Origin: Woeseiaceae bacterium
GTDB taxonomy: Bacteria > Pseudomonadota > Gammaproteobacteria > Steroidobacterales > Woeseiaceae
Reading direction: 5' to 3'
Length of the DNA: 44,177 nt
NCBI GenBank assembly: GCA_029246105.1
Contig: JAQWOA010000042.1
Span: 1 to 44,177 of the forward strand
Shown: positions 17,964-28,576 of the stretch, one piece after another
Layout: each line of letters opens with the position of its first letter
How positions within the stretch are numbered: the first letter of the stretch is position 1
Made by a program: the position numbers and the translations under genes
The notes under the pieces: generated by a model
What the model was told of the DNA's origin: nothing
Database searches by the model: none
The model's input: the letters and a program-made list of their open reading frames with translations, nothing else

Positions 17964-18758
17964 ATGCACGCATTACTCAACGTAGCGGTGATGGCGGCGC
18001 GCCGCGCCGGCGCCGTATTAGGAAGAAACTTCAACAAACGTGAGAAACTTACTGTTGAGAATAAGAGTCATAATGATTTCGTCAGCTCGGCAGATCTCGC
18101 TGCTGAGAAAGCCATCATAGATGTAATTTATAAACACTATCCTGATCATGCTATTCATGCCGAAGAATCTGGCATCCAGGGCGAATCTGATCATATTTGG
18201 ATTATCGACCCGCTTGATGGCACAACCAATTATCTACATGGCTTTCCTGTATTTGCTGTTTCTATTGGCCTCCAAATCAATGGGCGTCTAGAACATGCAG
18301 TTGTTTATGATCCAATGCGCGAAGAATTATTCACCGCATCACGTGGGCAAGGCGCACAGCTTGATGGACACAAAATTCGGGTTAGTGGTAACAAAGACCT
18401 CTACCGATCATTAATTGGAACTGGCATTCCGTTTCGTGATGCAGATGAAGATCTGGGCCCATATCTTGCGATGCTTAGCAAAATCGCAAAAAGCACGTCC
18501 GGTGTTCGTCGCCCGGGTGCGGCAGCTCTTGACTTATGTTATGTGGCTTGCGGCCGACTTGATGCGTTCTGGGAAACCGGCCTAGCTCCCTGGGATTTGG
18601 CGGCGGGCACGCTAATTATTCGTGAAGCAGGTGGCATAATCAGCGCTCTAGATGGTTCAGAAGATCATATAAAAAGCGGTCATGTGCTTGCCGGCACACC
18701 ACGAATTTATCGCAGCCTTGCCAAGCTCTGTGCAAAAGAAATCAAGGCTCTTGTATAA
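17964..18758 (+). CDS. suhB: Inositol-1-monophosphatase family protein SuhB
   Basis: The protein has 264 residues (E. coli SuhB 267). The metal-binding motifs are E67 (HAEESG), D82 and D85 (IDPLDGTTNYLHG) and the late WDLAAGTLIIREAGG. SuhB hydrolyses inositol-1-phosphate in vitro and in E. coli also acts with Nus factors in rRNA transcription. Its position next to trmJ and the absence of an inositol pathway nearby make the SuhB role the better reading. It is divergent from trmJ and its stop lies one base from that of secF, so the two converge. Confidence 0.95.
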   Translation: MHALLNVAVMAARRAGAVLGRNFNKREKLTVENKSHNDFVSSADLAAEKAIIDVIYKHYPDHAIHAEESGIQGESDHIWIIDPLDGTTNYLHGFPVFAVSIGLQINGRLEHAVVYDPMREELFTASRGQGAQLDGHKIRVSGNKDLYRSLIGTGIPFRDADEDLGPYLAMLSKIAKSTSGVRRPGAAALDLCYVACGRLDAFWETGLAPWDLAAGTLIIREAGGIISALDGSEDHIKSGHVLAGTPRIYRSLAKLCAKEIKALV

Positions 18759-18759
18759 A

Positions 18760-19698
18760 TTACGGCAAGTCGTCGTGCAGCGATACATCCTTGATCGGTT
18801 CGATCAGATCTTGCGCAGTTACATTCAAAGCTAATGCAGTCGCACTTGCCATATAGATTGACGAGTAAGTTCCGACAATAATTCCAACTATTAGTGCAAT
18901 TGAAAATGGGGCTATAGACTCACCGCCAAAATATAAAAGCGCAACCAGTACAAGTAGAGTAGTCAAGCCGGTAATAATAGTGCGAGCTAACATCTCGTTG
19001 ATTGAAACATTCATCGATTCTTTAGCTGTCATGCCGCGCAAGGAAAAGAAATTCTCGCGAATTCGATCAAAGGCTACAACAGTATCATTTAATGAATAAC
19101 CGATGACCGCAAGAACAGCTGCAACAACAGTGAGATCAAAAGGTAATCCAAAAATCGAAAAAAAGCCGACCGTTACAATTGCATCATGTGCCAGGGCAGC
19201 TACAGCGCCCGCTGAAAATTTCCACTGAAAACGAATCATCACATAAATGAAGATCAACATAAGTGCAATTACTAATGCCAATGCACCACTTTCCGCCAAT
19301 TCACTGCCAACTTGTGGGCTAACAAACTCAACACGTCGTAGAACTGTGCTTTGATTACCTGCATACAGCACCTGCTGTAACCGAGCACGAATCTGATCGG
19401 CGGCACCTTCCTGCGGTGGCAATCGAACAAGCACTACCTCCTCAGCACCAAAAAGCTGCACCTGTGCATTCATATAACCAGCTCTTTCGAGATCACCACG
19501 AATCTTGACCAAATTTGCCGACTCTTCATAGCCGACTTCGAGCAAGACCCCCCCAGTGAAGTCAATGCCAAACTCAAGGCCTCTAGTAGAAAGCGATACA
19601 AGCGATACAATAACGAGAATTATAGATAACATCAGGGCAAACTTTCGACGCATAGAGCCAAGAAAATTAATACTGGTTTTTTCTTTAATTAGTCGCAT
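18760..19698 (-). CDS. secF: Protein translocase subunit SecF
   Basis: SecF works with SecD to drive late steps of Sec export with the proton gradient. The protein has 312 residues with six predicted membrane spans. The first is at about 18-35, followed by FGIDFTGGVLLEV and a periplasmic region; the other five fall in the second half. The conserved VIGYSLNDTVVAFDRIRE is present. It follows secD by 11 bases. Confidence 0.98.
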   Translation of the reverse strand: MRLIKEKTSINFLGSMRRKFALMLSIILVIVSLVSLSTRGLEFGIDFTGGVLLEVGYEESANLVKIRGDLERAGYMNAQVQLFGAEEVVLVRLPPQEGAADQIRARLQQVLYAGNQSTVLRRVEFVSPQVGSELAESGALALVIALMLIFIYVMIRFQWKFSAGAVAALAHDAIVTVGFFSIFGLPFDLTVVAAVLAVIGYSLNDTVVAFDRIRENFFSLRGMTAKESMNVSINEMLARTIITGLTTLLVLVALLYFGGESIAPFSIALIVGIIVGTYSSIYMASATALALNVTAQDLIEPIKDVSLHDDLP

Positions 19699-19709
19699 AA
19701 TTTAATGCC

Positions 19710-21521
19710 CTAAACCGGTACCGACGTTAATTTTCGTCCGCCAAAAATCAGATTAACTATAGCTCGAGTTCCGATAATCGATGTGAACATCGATGTAATA
19801 ATGCCAAGCATTAAAGTAATCGCAAAACCCTTGATAGGGCCAGTGCCGAAACCAAATAATACGACCGCCGCAATCAGAGTCGTTATATTTGCATCCGCAA
19901 TAGATGAAAAGGCTTTTTCATAACCTGAATGAATTGCCGCCTGAGGTGGTTGTCCAGCCGAGAGCTCTTCACGTATTCTTTCAAAAATTAGAACATTTGC
20001 ATCAACCGCCATTCCCACCGTGAGGACAATGCCTGCGATACCTGGCAGTGTTAGAGATGCTTGCAACAAAGATAGCATCGCAACGATAAATATGAGATTG
20101 GAAAAAAGCGCTACATTAGCAATTAACCCAAAGGCTCGATAGTAAATAACCATAAAGAGAATGACGGCCAAGAATCCGATCTTAATAGCATTAAATCCAC
20201 GATCGATATTGTCCTGCCCGAGGCTTGGACCAATTGTTCGTTCATCGATCTTAAAAACGGGAGCAGCTAGAGCACCGGCGCGTAGTAATAGTGCAAGATC
20301 ACGGGCTTCACCTGGATTCAAACCAGTAATCTGAAAGCGACTTTTAAAGACGCCTTGAATCGTTGCGGTGCTAATAATCTCTTCTGTTTTAACATCTCGA
20401 TACTCGAGTTCATCACCACGCCGAACAGCTTCTCTACGAGTTTCAATGAAGACAGTAGACATTGGTTTACCCAAATGCTCCATCGTCGTCTTCAACATAT
20501 TCTCACCGCCAGCAGAATCTAAAGATATAGAAACGATTGGTCGACCCTCACTAAAGCCTGCTGATGCATCAATAATCTGATCGCCTGACGCAATTACCTT
20601 ACGCCTCAAAACTTGTGCATTTTGGCCAGAGCGTCCTACATAGCGCCTTGAGCCTGGCTCAGTACCAGATTGGTCAACCATTCGAAATTCGAGCGTCGCA
20701 GTTGCCGTCAATATATTGTTGATTTCATTTGGATCCTGAACACCAGGCAGCTGCACGACGATTCGATCCACTCCTTGTCGCTGAACAAGCGGCTCAGCAA
20801 CACCGAGCTGATTGACTCGATTACGCAATGTAGTGATATTTTGATCAACGGCGAAATCTTCACGAGCCTTGATCTGTATGTCACTCATGCGAACAGTGAG
20901 AGACTTTCCATCTGTGCTATCTGAAATAACAAGATCAGGATCGACACGCTTGATGATTTCCCTTGTTTCTTCGAGGTCTGCACTCGCATTTAAGCGTACA
21001 CGAAGCACTTGATTGTTAAGCTCAACACGATGCAAACCCTCTGCCTCACGTAAACTATCGATTAAATTTTCCTGATAAATAACCATTCGCGTATCGATTG
21101 CAGATTTCATATCGACTTCAAGTAACACATAAACACCGCCGCGAAGGTCCAATCCAAGGCTCATGGGGCCCAATCCCGCTTCGCGTATCCAAGTTGGCAA
21201 CTTAGGTGCCAGTGTTTGAGCTATATTGGCTGTCCGCTCGAAGCGAGCTTTTAGACCCTCACTAATCGGCGTCAAATCAGTGCCAGTATCGAATCGCAAT
21301 ACAACTCGCCCATCTTGCAAATAGGCAGCTTCTGGTTTCGTACCAATTTTCTTTACAGTCTCGACATATTCTTCTAGACGCGCTTCATCATATGCAACCG
21401 CATTCTTATCTGCGATCTGCACCGCTGGCACGCTGCCGTATATATTAGGCAACGCGAAAATGCAGCCCATGATCAGAATGACAAAGACTAGACTGTTTAA
21501 CCAAGCAGGATATTTATTCAC
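19710..21521 (-). CDS. secD: Protein translocase subunit SecD
   Basis: The protein has 603 residues (E. coli 615). It has an N-terminal membrane span (about 9-28), a large periplasmic P1 region (LGLDLRGGVYVLLEVDM, VVQLPGVQDPNEI) and five C-terminal spans with TVGMAVDANVLIFERIREEL. It forms the SecDF complex with the next gene. The GTG start directly follows the yajC TAA with no gap, so translation is likely coupled. Confidence 0.98.
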   Translation of the reverse strand: MNKYPAWLNSLVFVILIMGCIFALPNIYGSVPAVQIADKNAVAYDEARLEEYVETVKKIGTKPEAAYLQDGRVVLRFDTGTDLTPISEGLKARFERTANIAQTLAPKLPTWIREAGLGPMSLGLDLRGGVYVLLEVDMKSAIDTRMVIYQENLIDSLREAEGLHRVELNNQVLRVRLNASADLEETREIIKRVDPDLVISDSTDGKSLTVRMSDIQIKAREDFAVDQNITTLRNRVNQLGVAEPLVQRQGVDRIVVQLPGVQDPNEINNILTATATLEFRMVDQSGTEPGSRRYVGRSGQNAQVLRRKVIASGDQIIDASAGFSEGRPIVSISLDSAGGENMLKTTMEHLGKPMSTVFIETRREAVRRGDELEYRDVKTEEIISTATIQGVFKSRFQITGLNPGEARDLALLLRAGALAAPVFKIDERTIGPSLGQDNIDRGFNAIKIGFLAVILFMVIYYRAFGLIANVALFSNLIFIVAMLSLLQASLTLPGIAGIVLTVGMAVDANVLIFERIREELSAGQPPQAAIHSGYEKAFSSIADANITTLIAAVVLFGFGTGPIKGFAITLMLGIITSMFTSIIGTRAIVNLIFGGRKLTSVPV

Positions 21522-21848
21522 TTAGACTTCGTCGTACGTACCTTTTGGCACCACCATAGAGACACTGGACTTCTGGATTTTAATCTCAGTATTCTCATCA
21601 ATATTAACGATGGCATAATGTTCGCTGACGCCTACTACCTTCCCAAGAATTCCACCAGCAGTCAGAACCTCATCGCCAACACTCAATCCAGACACAAGAG
21701 CCATATGGGCTTTTTGCTTTTTTTGTTGCGGACGAATCAGCAAGAAATAAAAAACGGCAAACATTAACACCATCATGATTATGAAGCTGCCTGAACCGCC
21801 CTGAGCCGATGCGCCTTGCGCGTAAGCACTTTGAATGAAGAAATTCAT
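21522..21848 (-). CDS. yajC: Sec translocase accessory subunit YajC
   Basis: The protein has 108 residues: a short N-terminus, one membrane span (about 22-40, ending FYFLLIRPQQKKQK) and a small cytoplasmic beta domain (VGDEVLTAGGILGKVVGV). YajC binds SecDF. It is the first of the yajC-secD-secF run and lies 119 bases from tgt, a spacer in which I see no gene and no clear terminator. Confidence 0.97.
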   Translation of the reverse strand: MNFFIQSAYAQGASAQGGSGSFIIMMVLMFAVFYFLLIRPQQKKQKAHMALVSGLSVGDEVLTAGGILGKVVGVSEHYAIVNIDENTEIKIQKSSVSMVVPKGTYDEV

Positions 21849-21967
21849 AATTTATTACTTCTATATTGAAGAACTTAAGAGATGTTCAAAAAATTAGCGC
21901 AATATTATGGCACAAGAAAACATATTGGGGGTGACAAAAGCGAAGGTAAATTCAAGCATAAAAAAAC

Positions 21968-24102
<2,135 letters not shown>

Positions 24103-24321
24103 GAGCATGCATAATATCAAAGCCAAGCGCGCCCTTCTTTGCTGAATCAGGTCAATATGTTATTGGCCGCTAGGAAAGTGAGAAATGATTGCAATATTTC
24201 ATTACTATTATGTATCAAATTCCCCTAAGCTCAATTTGCTTGTAGCACTCAAGCGCAGCGGCGAATATACTATTCGAAGTTCGAGCCGGGCAACATCCGT
24301 CGAACGTACCCATCACAATGT

Positions 24322-24406
24322 GCCGGGGTGGCGGAACTGGTAGACGCGCCGGATTCAAAATCCGGTTTCTTCGGAAGTGGGGGTTCGATTCCCCCCCTCG
24401 GCACCA
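24322..24406 (+). tRNA. tRNA-Leu (anticodon CAA)
   Basis: The acceptor stem GCCGGGG pairs with CCTCGGC (one G-U pair). The D arm has GGCGGAACTGGTAGACGC, typical of leucine tRNAs. The anticodon stem CCGGA/TCCGG encloses the loop TTCAAAA, giving anticodon CAA. A long variable arm (TTTCTTCGGAAGTG) and the T arm GGGGTTCGATTCCCC follow. The 3' CCA is encoded. A -10-like TATACT lies at 24266-24271, but no good -35 was found. The Nudix gene begins 11 bases after the CCA on the same strand. Confidence 0.96.
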
Positions 24407-24417
24407 TCTTATAATTA

Positions 24418-24960
24418 ATGAAAAAAATGAATTATTGTCCAAAGTGCGGAAGCACTGTCAGCTATAAAACTCCCAAAGGCGATAACCACGAACGTGCGAT
24501 TTGTGATGCCTGTGGAATGGTGCATTATCAAAACCCTTTGATCGTAGTCGGCTGCGTCGTCGAAAGTGAAGGTAAGATACTACTTTGCAAGCGATCAATC
24601 GAACCACGTTATGGCTTCTGGACCATTCCAGCTGGCTACATGGAACTAGGTGAAACCTTGGTTGATGGAGCTGCTCGAGAGACCTTTGAGGAGGCCTGCG
24701 CCAAAGTCGAGATCAGCCATCAATTTGCATCAGTTGATGTGCCTGACGCAGGACAAGTGCATATCTTCTTTTGTGGCAAACTTAAAGGGGGTTTCGGCGT
24801 TGGGGAGGAAAGCCTGGACACCCAGTTATTCAGCGAAGAAGAAATTCCTTGGGATGATATTGCTTTTCGTAGTGGCAGTTTTGCGCTCAAAAAATACTTC
24901 GAAGATCGAGGTGAAAATAATGGCGTTCATTTATATGAATTAAGACGCTCGAAGTCTTAG
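24418..24960 (+). CDS. Zinc-ribbon Nudix hydrolase
   Basis: The protein has 180 residues. An N-terminal zinc ribbon uses C7, C10, C29 and C32 (CPKCG and CDACG). The Nudix box starts at G73 and has E79, R87-E88 and E91-E92, the metal-binding core; the usual late glycine is C94. Relatives hydrolyse nucleotide sugars, NADH or ADP-ribose, and the substrate cannot be read from the sequence. No ribosome site precedes the ATG at 24418 or the in-frame ATG at 24427. It follows tRNA-Leu by 11 bases and converges on dsbC with a 2-base gap. Confidence 0.88.
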   Translation: MKKMNYCPKCGSTVSYKTPKGDNHERAICDACGMVHYQNPLIVVGCVVESEGKILLCKRSIEPRYGFWTIPAGYMELGETLVDGAARETFEEACAKVEISHQFASVDVPDAGQVHIFFCGKLKGGFGVGEESLDTQLFSEEEIPWDDIAFRSGSFALKKYFEDRGENNGVHLYELRRSKS

Positions 24961-24962
24961 CC

Positions 24963-25712
24963 CTAATTAGCTATGGCTGTCTCTAAAATTTGCAAGCGAC
25001 TGACTAAAGCTTCTGGCGGCAGGTAACCATTAACTATAGTGCCGTCTTCAAAAACGATGGCAGGCGTTCCAGTAAGGCCAACACTCTGTCCAAGCATATA
25101 TTGTTCGGAGATCGCTGACATATCACAATTTTTTGAATCAAAACTACGGTCCAACTTGGCTGCCGTCAACGCGGCATTTCGATCCCCAGAACACCAAACA
25201 TCTTCAGATGTATTCCATGAAGGTGAAGCAGGTCCATTTCTTGGATACAGTATGTAACGTATTTCTATCCCGGCAGCGAGATAATCATTGATCTGGCTAT
25301 GTAGCTTGCGGCAATAAGTGCAGTCAATATCCGTAAATATTGTGACTCTATGTTTCACAACTTCAGGCGTAAATGATATGAACTGATCATCCTCAAATGA
25401 CAATATCAAAGTCCGACGAGAATCTGTTCGTGTAATCTCGCTGAGGTTAACCTGACTATCTAAATCAATTAAATCGCCCTGTAGCAGATAGCGGCCATCC
25501 TTTGATACATAAGCAACCATCAGGCCTTTTTGTACTGTGTACCAACCATCTACTGGACTAGAATTAATGTGCTCTGGCTCAATCTCTTGGAACATTGAAC
25601 TCATTTTAGCTCGAACATCTTCTAGAACAGAGTCGTCAACTGCAAATGAAGGCATGCCACTCATCGTGATAATAATCAGTGCAGAATAGAATATTTTCAT
25701 GGCAAAACTCAT
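24963..25712 (-). CDS. dsbC: Periplasmic disulfide isomerase DsbC
   Basis: DsbC repairs wrong disulfides in the periplasm. The protein has 249 residues with a signal peptide ending near residue 24 (PSFA). The N-terminal dimerisation domain is followed by a thioredoxin fold with the active site C131-T-Y-C134 (E. coli has CGYC). The structural cysteine pair C174 and C196 is also kept, and the cis-proline loop is in TGTPAIVF. The first ATG has an AAGGAG ribosome site 9 bases upstream. It lies downstream of xerD on the same strand, the same neighbour as in E. coli. Confidence 0.94.
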   Translation of the reverse strand: MSFAMKIFYSALIIITMSGMPSFAVDDSVLEDVRAKMSSMFQEIEPEHINSSPVDGWYTVQKGLMVAYVSKDGRYLLQGDLIDLDSQVNLSEITRTDSRRTLILSFEDDQFISFTPEVVKHRVTIFTDIDCTYCRKLHSQINDYLAAGIEIRYILYPRNGPASPSWNTSEDVWCSGDRNAALTAAKLDRSFDSKNCDMSAISEQYMLGQSVGLTGTPAIVFEDGTIVNGYLPPEALVSRLQILETAIAN

Positions 25713-25755
25713 TTAACACTGCTCCTTATTCAATAAAATTCTGAACTTAAGATCT

Positions 25756-25783
25756 ATATTACATTGACCGGCATGATGAGCAA
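25756..25783 (-). promoter_or_regulatory. Possible dsbC promoter
   Basis: In the 109-base spacer after xerD, the minus strand carries TTGCTC (25778-25783) and TAATAT (25756-25761), 16 bases apart. It would give dsbC its own start site about 40 bases before the ATG, in addition to read-through from xerD. Confidence 0.3.
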
Positions 25784-25821
25784 GATAAGACCGTCAAAGA
25801 TAATTAAAGTACCAATATGAT

Positions 25822-26721
25822 TTAACCCCTCGGATGATGCTCACCATGCAAGCTCTTCAAGCGCTCTCGCGCTACATGCGTATATATCTGCGTAGTTGAC
25901 AGATCACTATGGCCTAACAACATCTGAACAACACGTAAATCAGCACCCCGATTCAAAAGATGTGTAGCGAAGGCATGGCGCAAGCTGTGAGGTGACATCT
26001 TTTGACGCACACCCGATTTTTCAGCATAACGCTTAATAATGTGCCAGAACGCCTGGCGAGTCATACATTCGCTGCGACGAGTCGGGAATAGATAATCAGT
26101 TTGTCGCTCAAGAAGAATCTCCATTCGCGGACCATCTATAAATTCCTTCAGCCAGCGTTGTGATTCTTCGCCAAGCGGAATTAAGCGTTCTTGGTCGCCC
26201 TTACCAATGATGCGAAGCACACCCTGATTGAAATTTATTTGCGATTGTTTGATGTTGATAAGCTCAGAAACTCTAAGCCCCGTCGCATATAGCAACTCAA
26301 GCATTGCGCGATCACGATGACCAAGAGGTTCGCCTATGTTTGGTGCATTCAACAATAAATCGACTTCTTCTTCAGTCAGGGTCTTTGGTAACGAACGGCC
26401 AATGAAGGGCATTTCAATATCGACAGTCGGGTCATCACTGCGCAATCCCTCACGCTGCATATAACGAAAAAATCGACGAAAACTAGAAAGCTGCCTAGCA
26501 GTTGATTTGGGTTTAGCGCCACTCTTAATGCGCTTGGCAATAAAGTCGAGCAAATCAGATTTCCTAGCACCATTAATGTTTTTGTCAGATTTAGCCAAGG
26601 ATTGTGCCAATGACATAAGATCAGCGCGATAAGCTCTGAGAGTATTTTTCGATAACCCCTGTTCCATCCAAATGGCATCAAGAAATTGATCCACGAGCTC
26701 CTCTGAGCGAACAAAACCCAA
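25822..26721 (-). CDS. xerD: Site-specific tyrosine recombinase XerD
   Basis: XerD resolves chromosome dimers at dif together with XerC. The protein has 299 residues (E. coli 298). The N-terminal core-binding domain (about 8-92) opens with DQFLDAIWMEQGLSKNTL. The catalytic domain keeps R150, K174, H245, R248, H271 and nucleophile Y280. The pairing with dsbC supports XerD over XerC. The start is unclear: the TTG at 26721 gives the expected length but has no ribosome site, while an ATG with purine-rich upstream sequence at 26758 is out of frame across an A8 run (26735-26742). Confidence 0.93.
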   Translation of the reverse strand: MGFVRSEELVDQFLDAIWMEQGLSKNTLRAYRADLMSLAQSLAKSDKNINGARKSDLLDFIAKRIKSGAKPKSTARQLSSFRRFFRYMQREGLRSDDPTVDIEMPFIGRSLPKTLTEEEVDLLLNAPNIGEPLGHRDRAMLELLYATGLRVSELINIKQSQINFNQGVLRIIGKGDQERLIPLGEESQRWLKEFIDGPRMEILLERQTDYLFPTRRSECMTRQAFWHIIKRYAEKSGVRQKMSPHSLRHAFATHLLNRGADLRVVQMLLGHSDLSTTQIYTHVARERLKSLHGEHHPRG

Positions 26722-26964
26722 CGATTCAGATGTATTTTTTTTGATAATACTGCTCCATCCTACCTGTCCTCATTGTATGAGCTATTCACTGAGTCGACAC
26801 TGTCGCCAACTAGGCTACCGTCCTGGTAGGATAAATCATCGCATATTCCGATGAGGTTTTTGATACGCTGCCAAACAATAGATTTATTGATGATCATAAG
26901 TATGAGAAAGGCCCTTAAAATGAAATGTGATGCCTGTTACAGAAACCATAAGGGGTTAATATAA

Positions 26965-27702
26965 GTGAGCTGGGTCACTTTTGTCGTGCAAACCCTTTGG
27001 GGGCTCTGGGCATGGCTCAGCTTCATACTTGCATGCGTATTTTCGCTAATAGTGACATTAATTGTCCCTAGGCTTCAGCGACGACAGCAATTGGTCACTC
27101 ACGCTGCCAGAATAGTCTTTGTATTATCCGGCGTAAAGGTATCAGTCCATGGAATCGATAATTTACCATCAGATAGTTGTGTAGTGGTCGCAAATCATGC
27201 CAGCTATATTGATGGCATTCTACTGAAAGGTTATTTGCCAGCACGATTCGGATTCGTAGTAAAAGGCGAAATGCGAGATTTTCCAATAGCCCATTTCTTG
27301 TTACGTCGTTCAGGCTCAAAATTCGTTGAGCGTAAAGAGCAAATTGGCAGTAGCCGAGATGCCAGACAGCTTATTAAAGCTGCACAAGGCGGCGAGTCTC
27401 TTAGTTTTTTTCCAGAAGGCACATTTATTCTTGAGCCAGGCATTGGGCGTTTTCGCCCAGGAGCCTTCGTTGCCGCTTTAAAAGGCAAAATGCCAGTCGT
27501 TCCAATTGCCATTTCTGGAGCTCGTGAAATGCTACCTTCAGGGAAACTGCTGCCGCGACCTTCTGATCTCGTAATTGACATACTCCCAGCTATTGCACCA
27601 GGTGACGCCAGTTTCGAATCCTCCAAGAAATTGGCTGAAACCTCTCGACAACAAATTCTTGATGCTGTTAGCGAGCCTGATTTACTCGCCAATGAAAAAT
27701 AG
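26965..27702 (+). CDS. plsC: 1-acyl-sn-glycerol-3-phosphate acyltransferase (PlsC family)
   Basis: The enzyme adds the second acyl chain in phosphatidic acid synthesis at the inner membrane. The protein has 245 residues, the usual size, with N-terminal hydrophobic segments (about 5-34). The acyltransferase motif I is H78-A-S-Y-I-D83 (NHASYID), and the substrate-binding motif is FPEGT at 149-153. The start is GTG with AGGGG nine bases upstream. It is divergent from xerD across 243 bases that hold a short hairpin and a speculative small frame but no recognised gene. Confidence 0.92.
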   Translation: MSWVTFVVQTLWGLWAWLSFILACVFSLIVTLIVPRLQRRQQLVTHAARIVFVLSGVKVSVHGIDNLPSDSCVVVANHASYIDGILLKGYLPARFGFVVKGEMRDFPIAHFLLRRSGSKFVERKEQIGSSRDARQLIKAAQGGESLSFFPEGTFILEPGIGRFRPGAFVAALKGKMPVVPIAISGAREMLPSGKLLPRPSDLVIDILPAIAPGDASFESSKKLAETSRQQILDAVSEPDLLANEK

Positions 27703-27802
27703 TACAAGTTATCCTTTTAATTAATATTGCGCTTCGCTATCGATTAGTTGAAAGTAGCGTACTTATATATTCATAAGAATCTTAAATTAACTGGGAAAAA
27801 TC

Positions 27803-28570
27803 ATAAATCTCTTAAGTGCAAAAGCCATCATAACGGGTGGCGCCTCAGGGCTCGGGCTCGCAACCGCCAAGCGTATCATCGCCGAAGGTGGCCAAGTCGT
27901 CCTCATGGACATCAATGAAGAATTGGGTATGGCACAAACTATCAAACTCGGTGATCGTGCAATATTTGTTCATACTGACGTTTCTGATGAGAATAATGTT
28001 AAAACTTCTATCCAATTAGCCAACAAATTCATGGGTGGCATTACTCTAGCAGTAAACTGTGCCGGCATCGCAACAGCAGGTCGAACGCTCGGCCGCAACG
28101 GTCCATGGCCGAGCGATAGCTTTAACCGCGTAATACAGATTAATTTAGTTGGTAGCTACAATGTTACAAAAGAGTCTGCGGCAATTATGCAGCTGAATGA
28201 ACCAAATAATGAAGGTGAACGAGGAGTAATCATCTGCACTGCATCAATTGCTGCATTCGAAGGTCAGATCGGTCAGGCTGCATATTCAGCATCAAAAGGT
28301 GGAGTTGTAGGCATGATGTTGCCGCTAGCGCGCGAATTCGCTCAATTCGGCATTCGAGTAAACGCGATCGCTCCTGGTATTTTCATGACCCCAATGATGG
28401 CTGGTATGCCAGAGGATGTTCAGGAATCACTCGGCAATCAAATCCCCTTTCCACCAAGATTAGGTCGACCAGAAGAATATTCAGATACGGTAGCGTTTAT
28501 TTATGGCAATGCAGTCGTCAACGGCGAGACTATTCGTATTGATGGCGCAATCCGCATGCAACCAAAGTAA
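27803..28570 (+). CDS. HSD10-like short-chain 3-hydroxyacyl-CoA dehydrogenase
   Basis: The protein closely resembles animal HSD10, which oxidises 3-hydroxyacyl-CoA and 2-methyl-3-hydroxybutyryl-CoA with NAD. The Rossmann motif TGGASGLG (residues 11-18) and acidic D36 (NAD preference) lie upstream of the first ATG at 27905. The active site is S148, Y161 and K165 (YSASK), and the C-terminus NGETIRIDGAIRMQP matches HSD10. Without the upstream part the fold would lose its nucleotide site, so the true start must be near 27800. The only candidates are ATA at 27803 (with GGGA six bases upstream), ATC at 27800 or CTG at 27791; TAA at 27788-27790 closes the frame. It converges on the ETF-QO gene. Confidence 0.85.
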   Translation: MNLLSAKAIITGGASGLGLATAKRIIAEGGQVVLMDINEELGMAQTIKLGDRAIFVHTDVSDENNVKTSIQLANKFMGGITLAVNCAGIATAGRTLGRNGPWPSDSFNRVIQINLVGSYNVTKESAAIMQLNEPNNEGERGVIICTASIAAFEGQIGQAAYSASKGGVVGMMLPLAREFAQFGIRVNAIAPGIFMTPMMAGMPEDVQESLGNQIPFPPRLGRPEEYSDTVAFIYGNAVVNGETIRIDGAIRMQPK

Positions 28571-28576
28571 ATATGA

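Noticed and set aside
26851-26964. A small frame (37 codons, or 20 from a later ATG) ending directly before the plsC GTG, with a CDAC motif
   Set aside because: No ribosome site and no family match. It could be a leader peptide, but there is too little support to annotate it.
27231-27707. A 158-residue open frame antisense to plsC
   Set aside because: It mirrors plsC codons, is rich in Ser, Arg and Gly, and has no recognisable domain.
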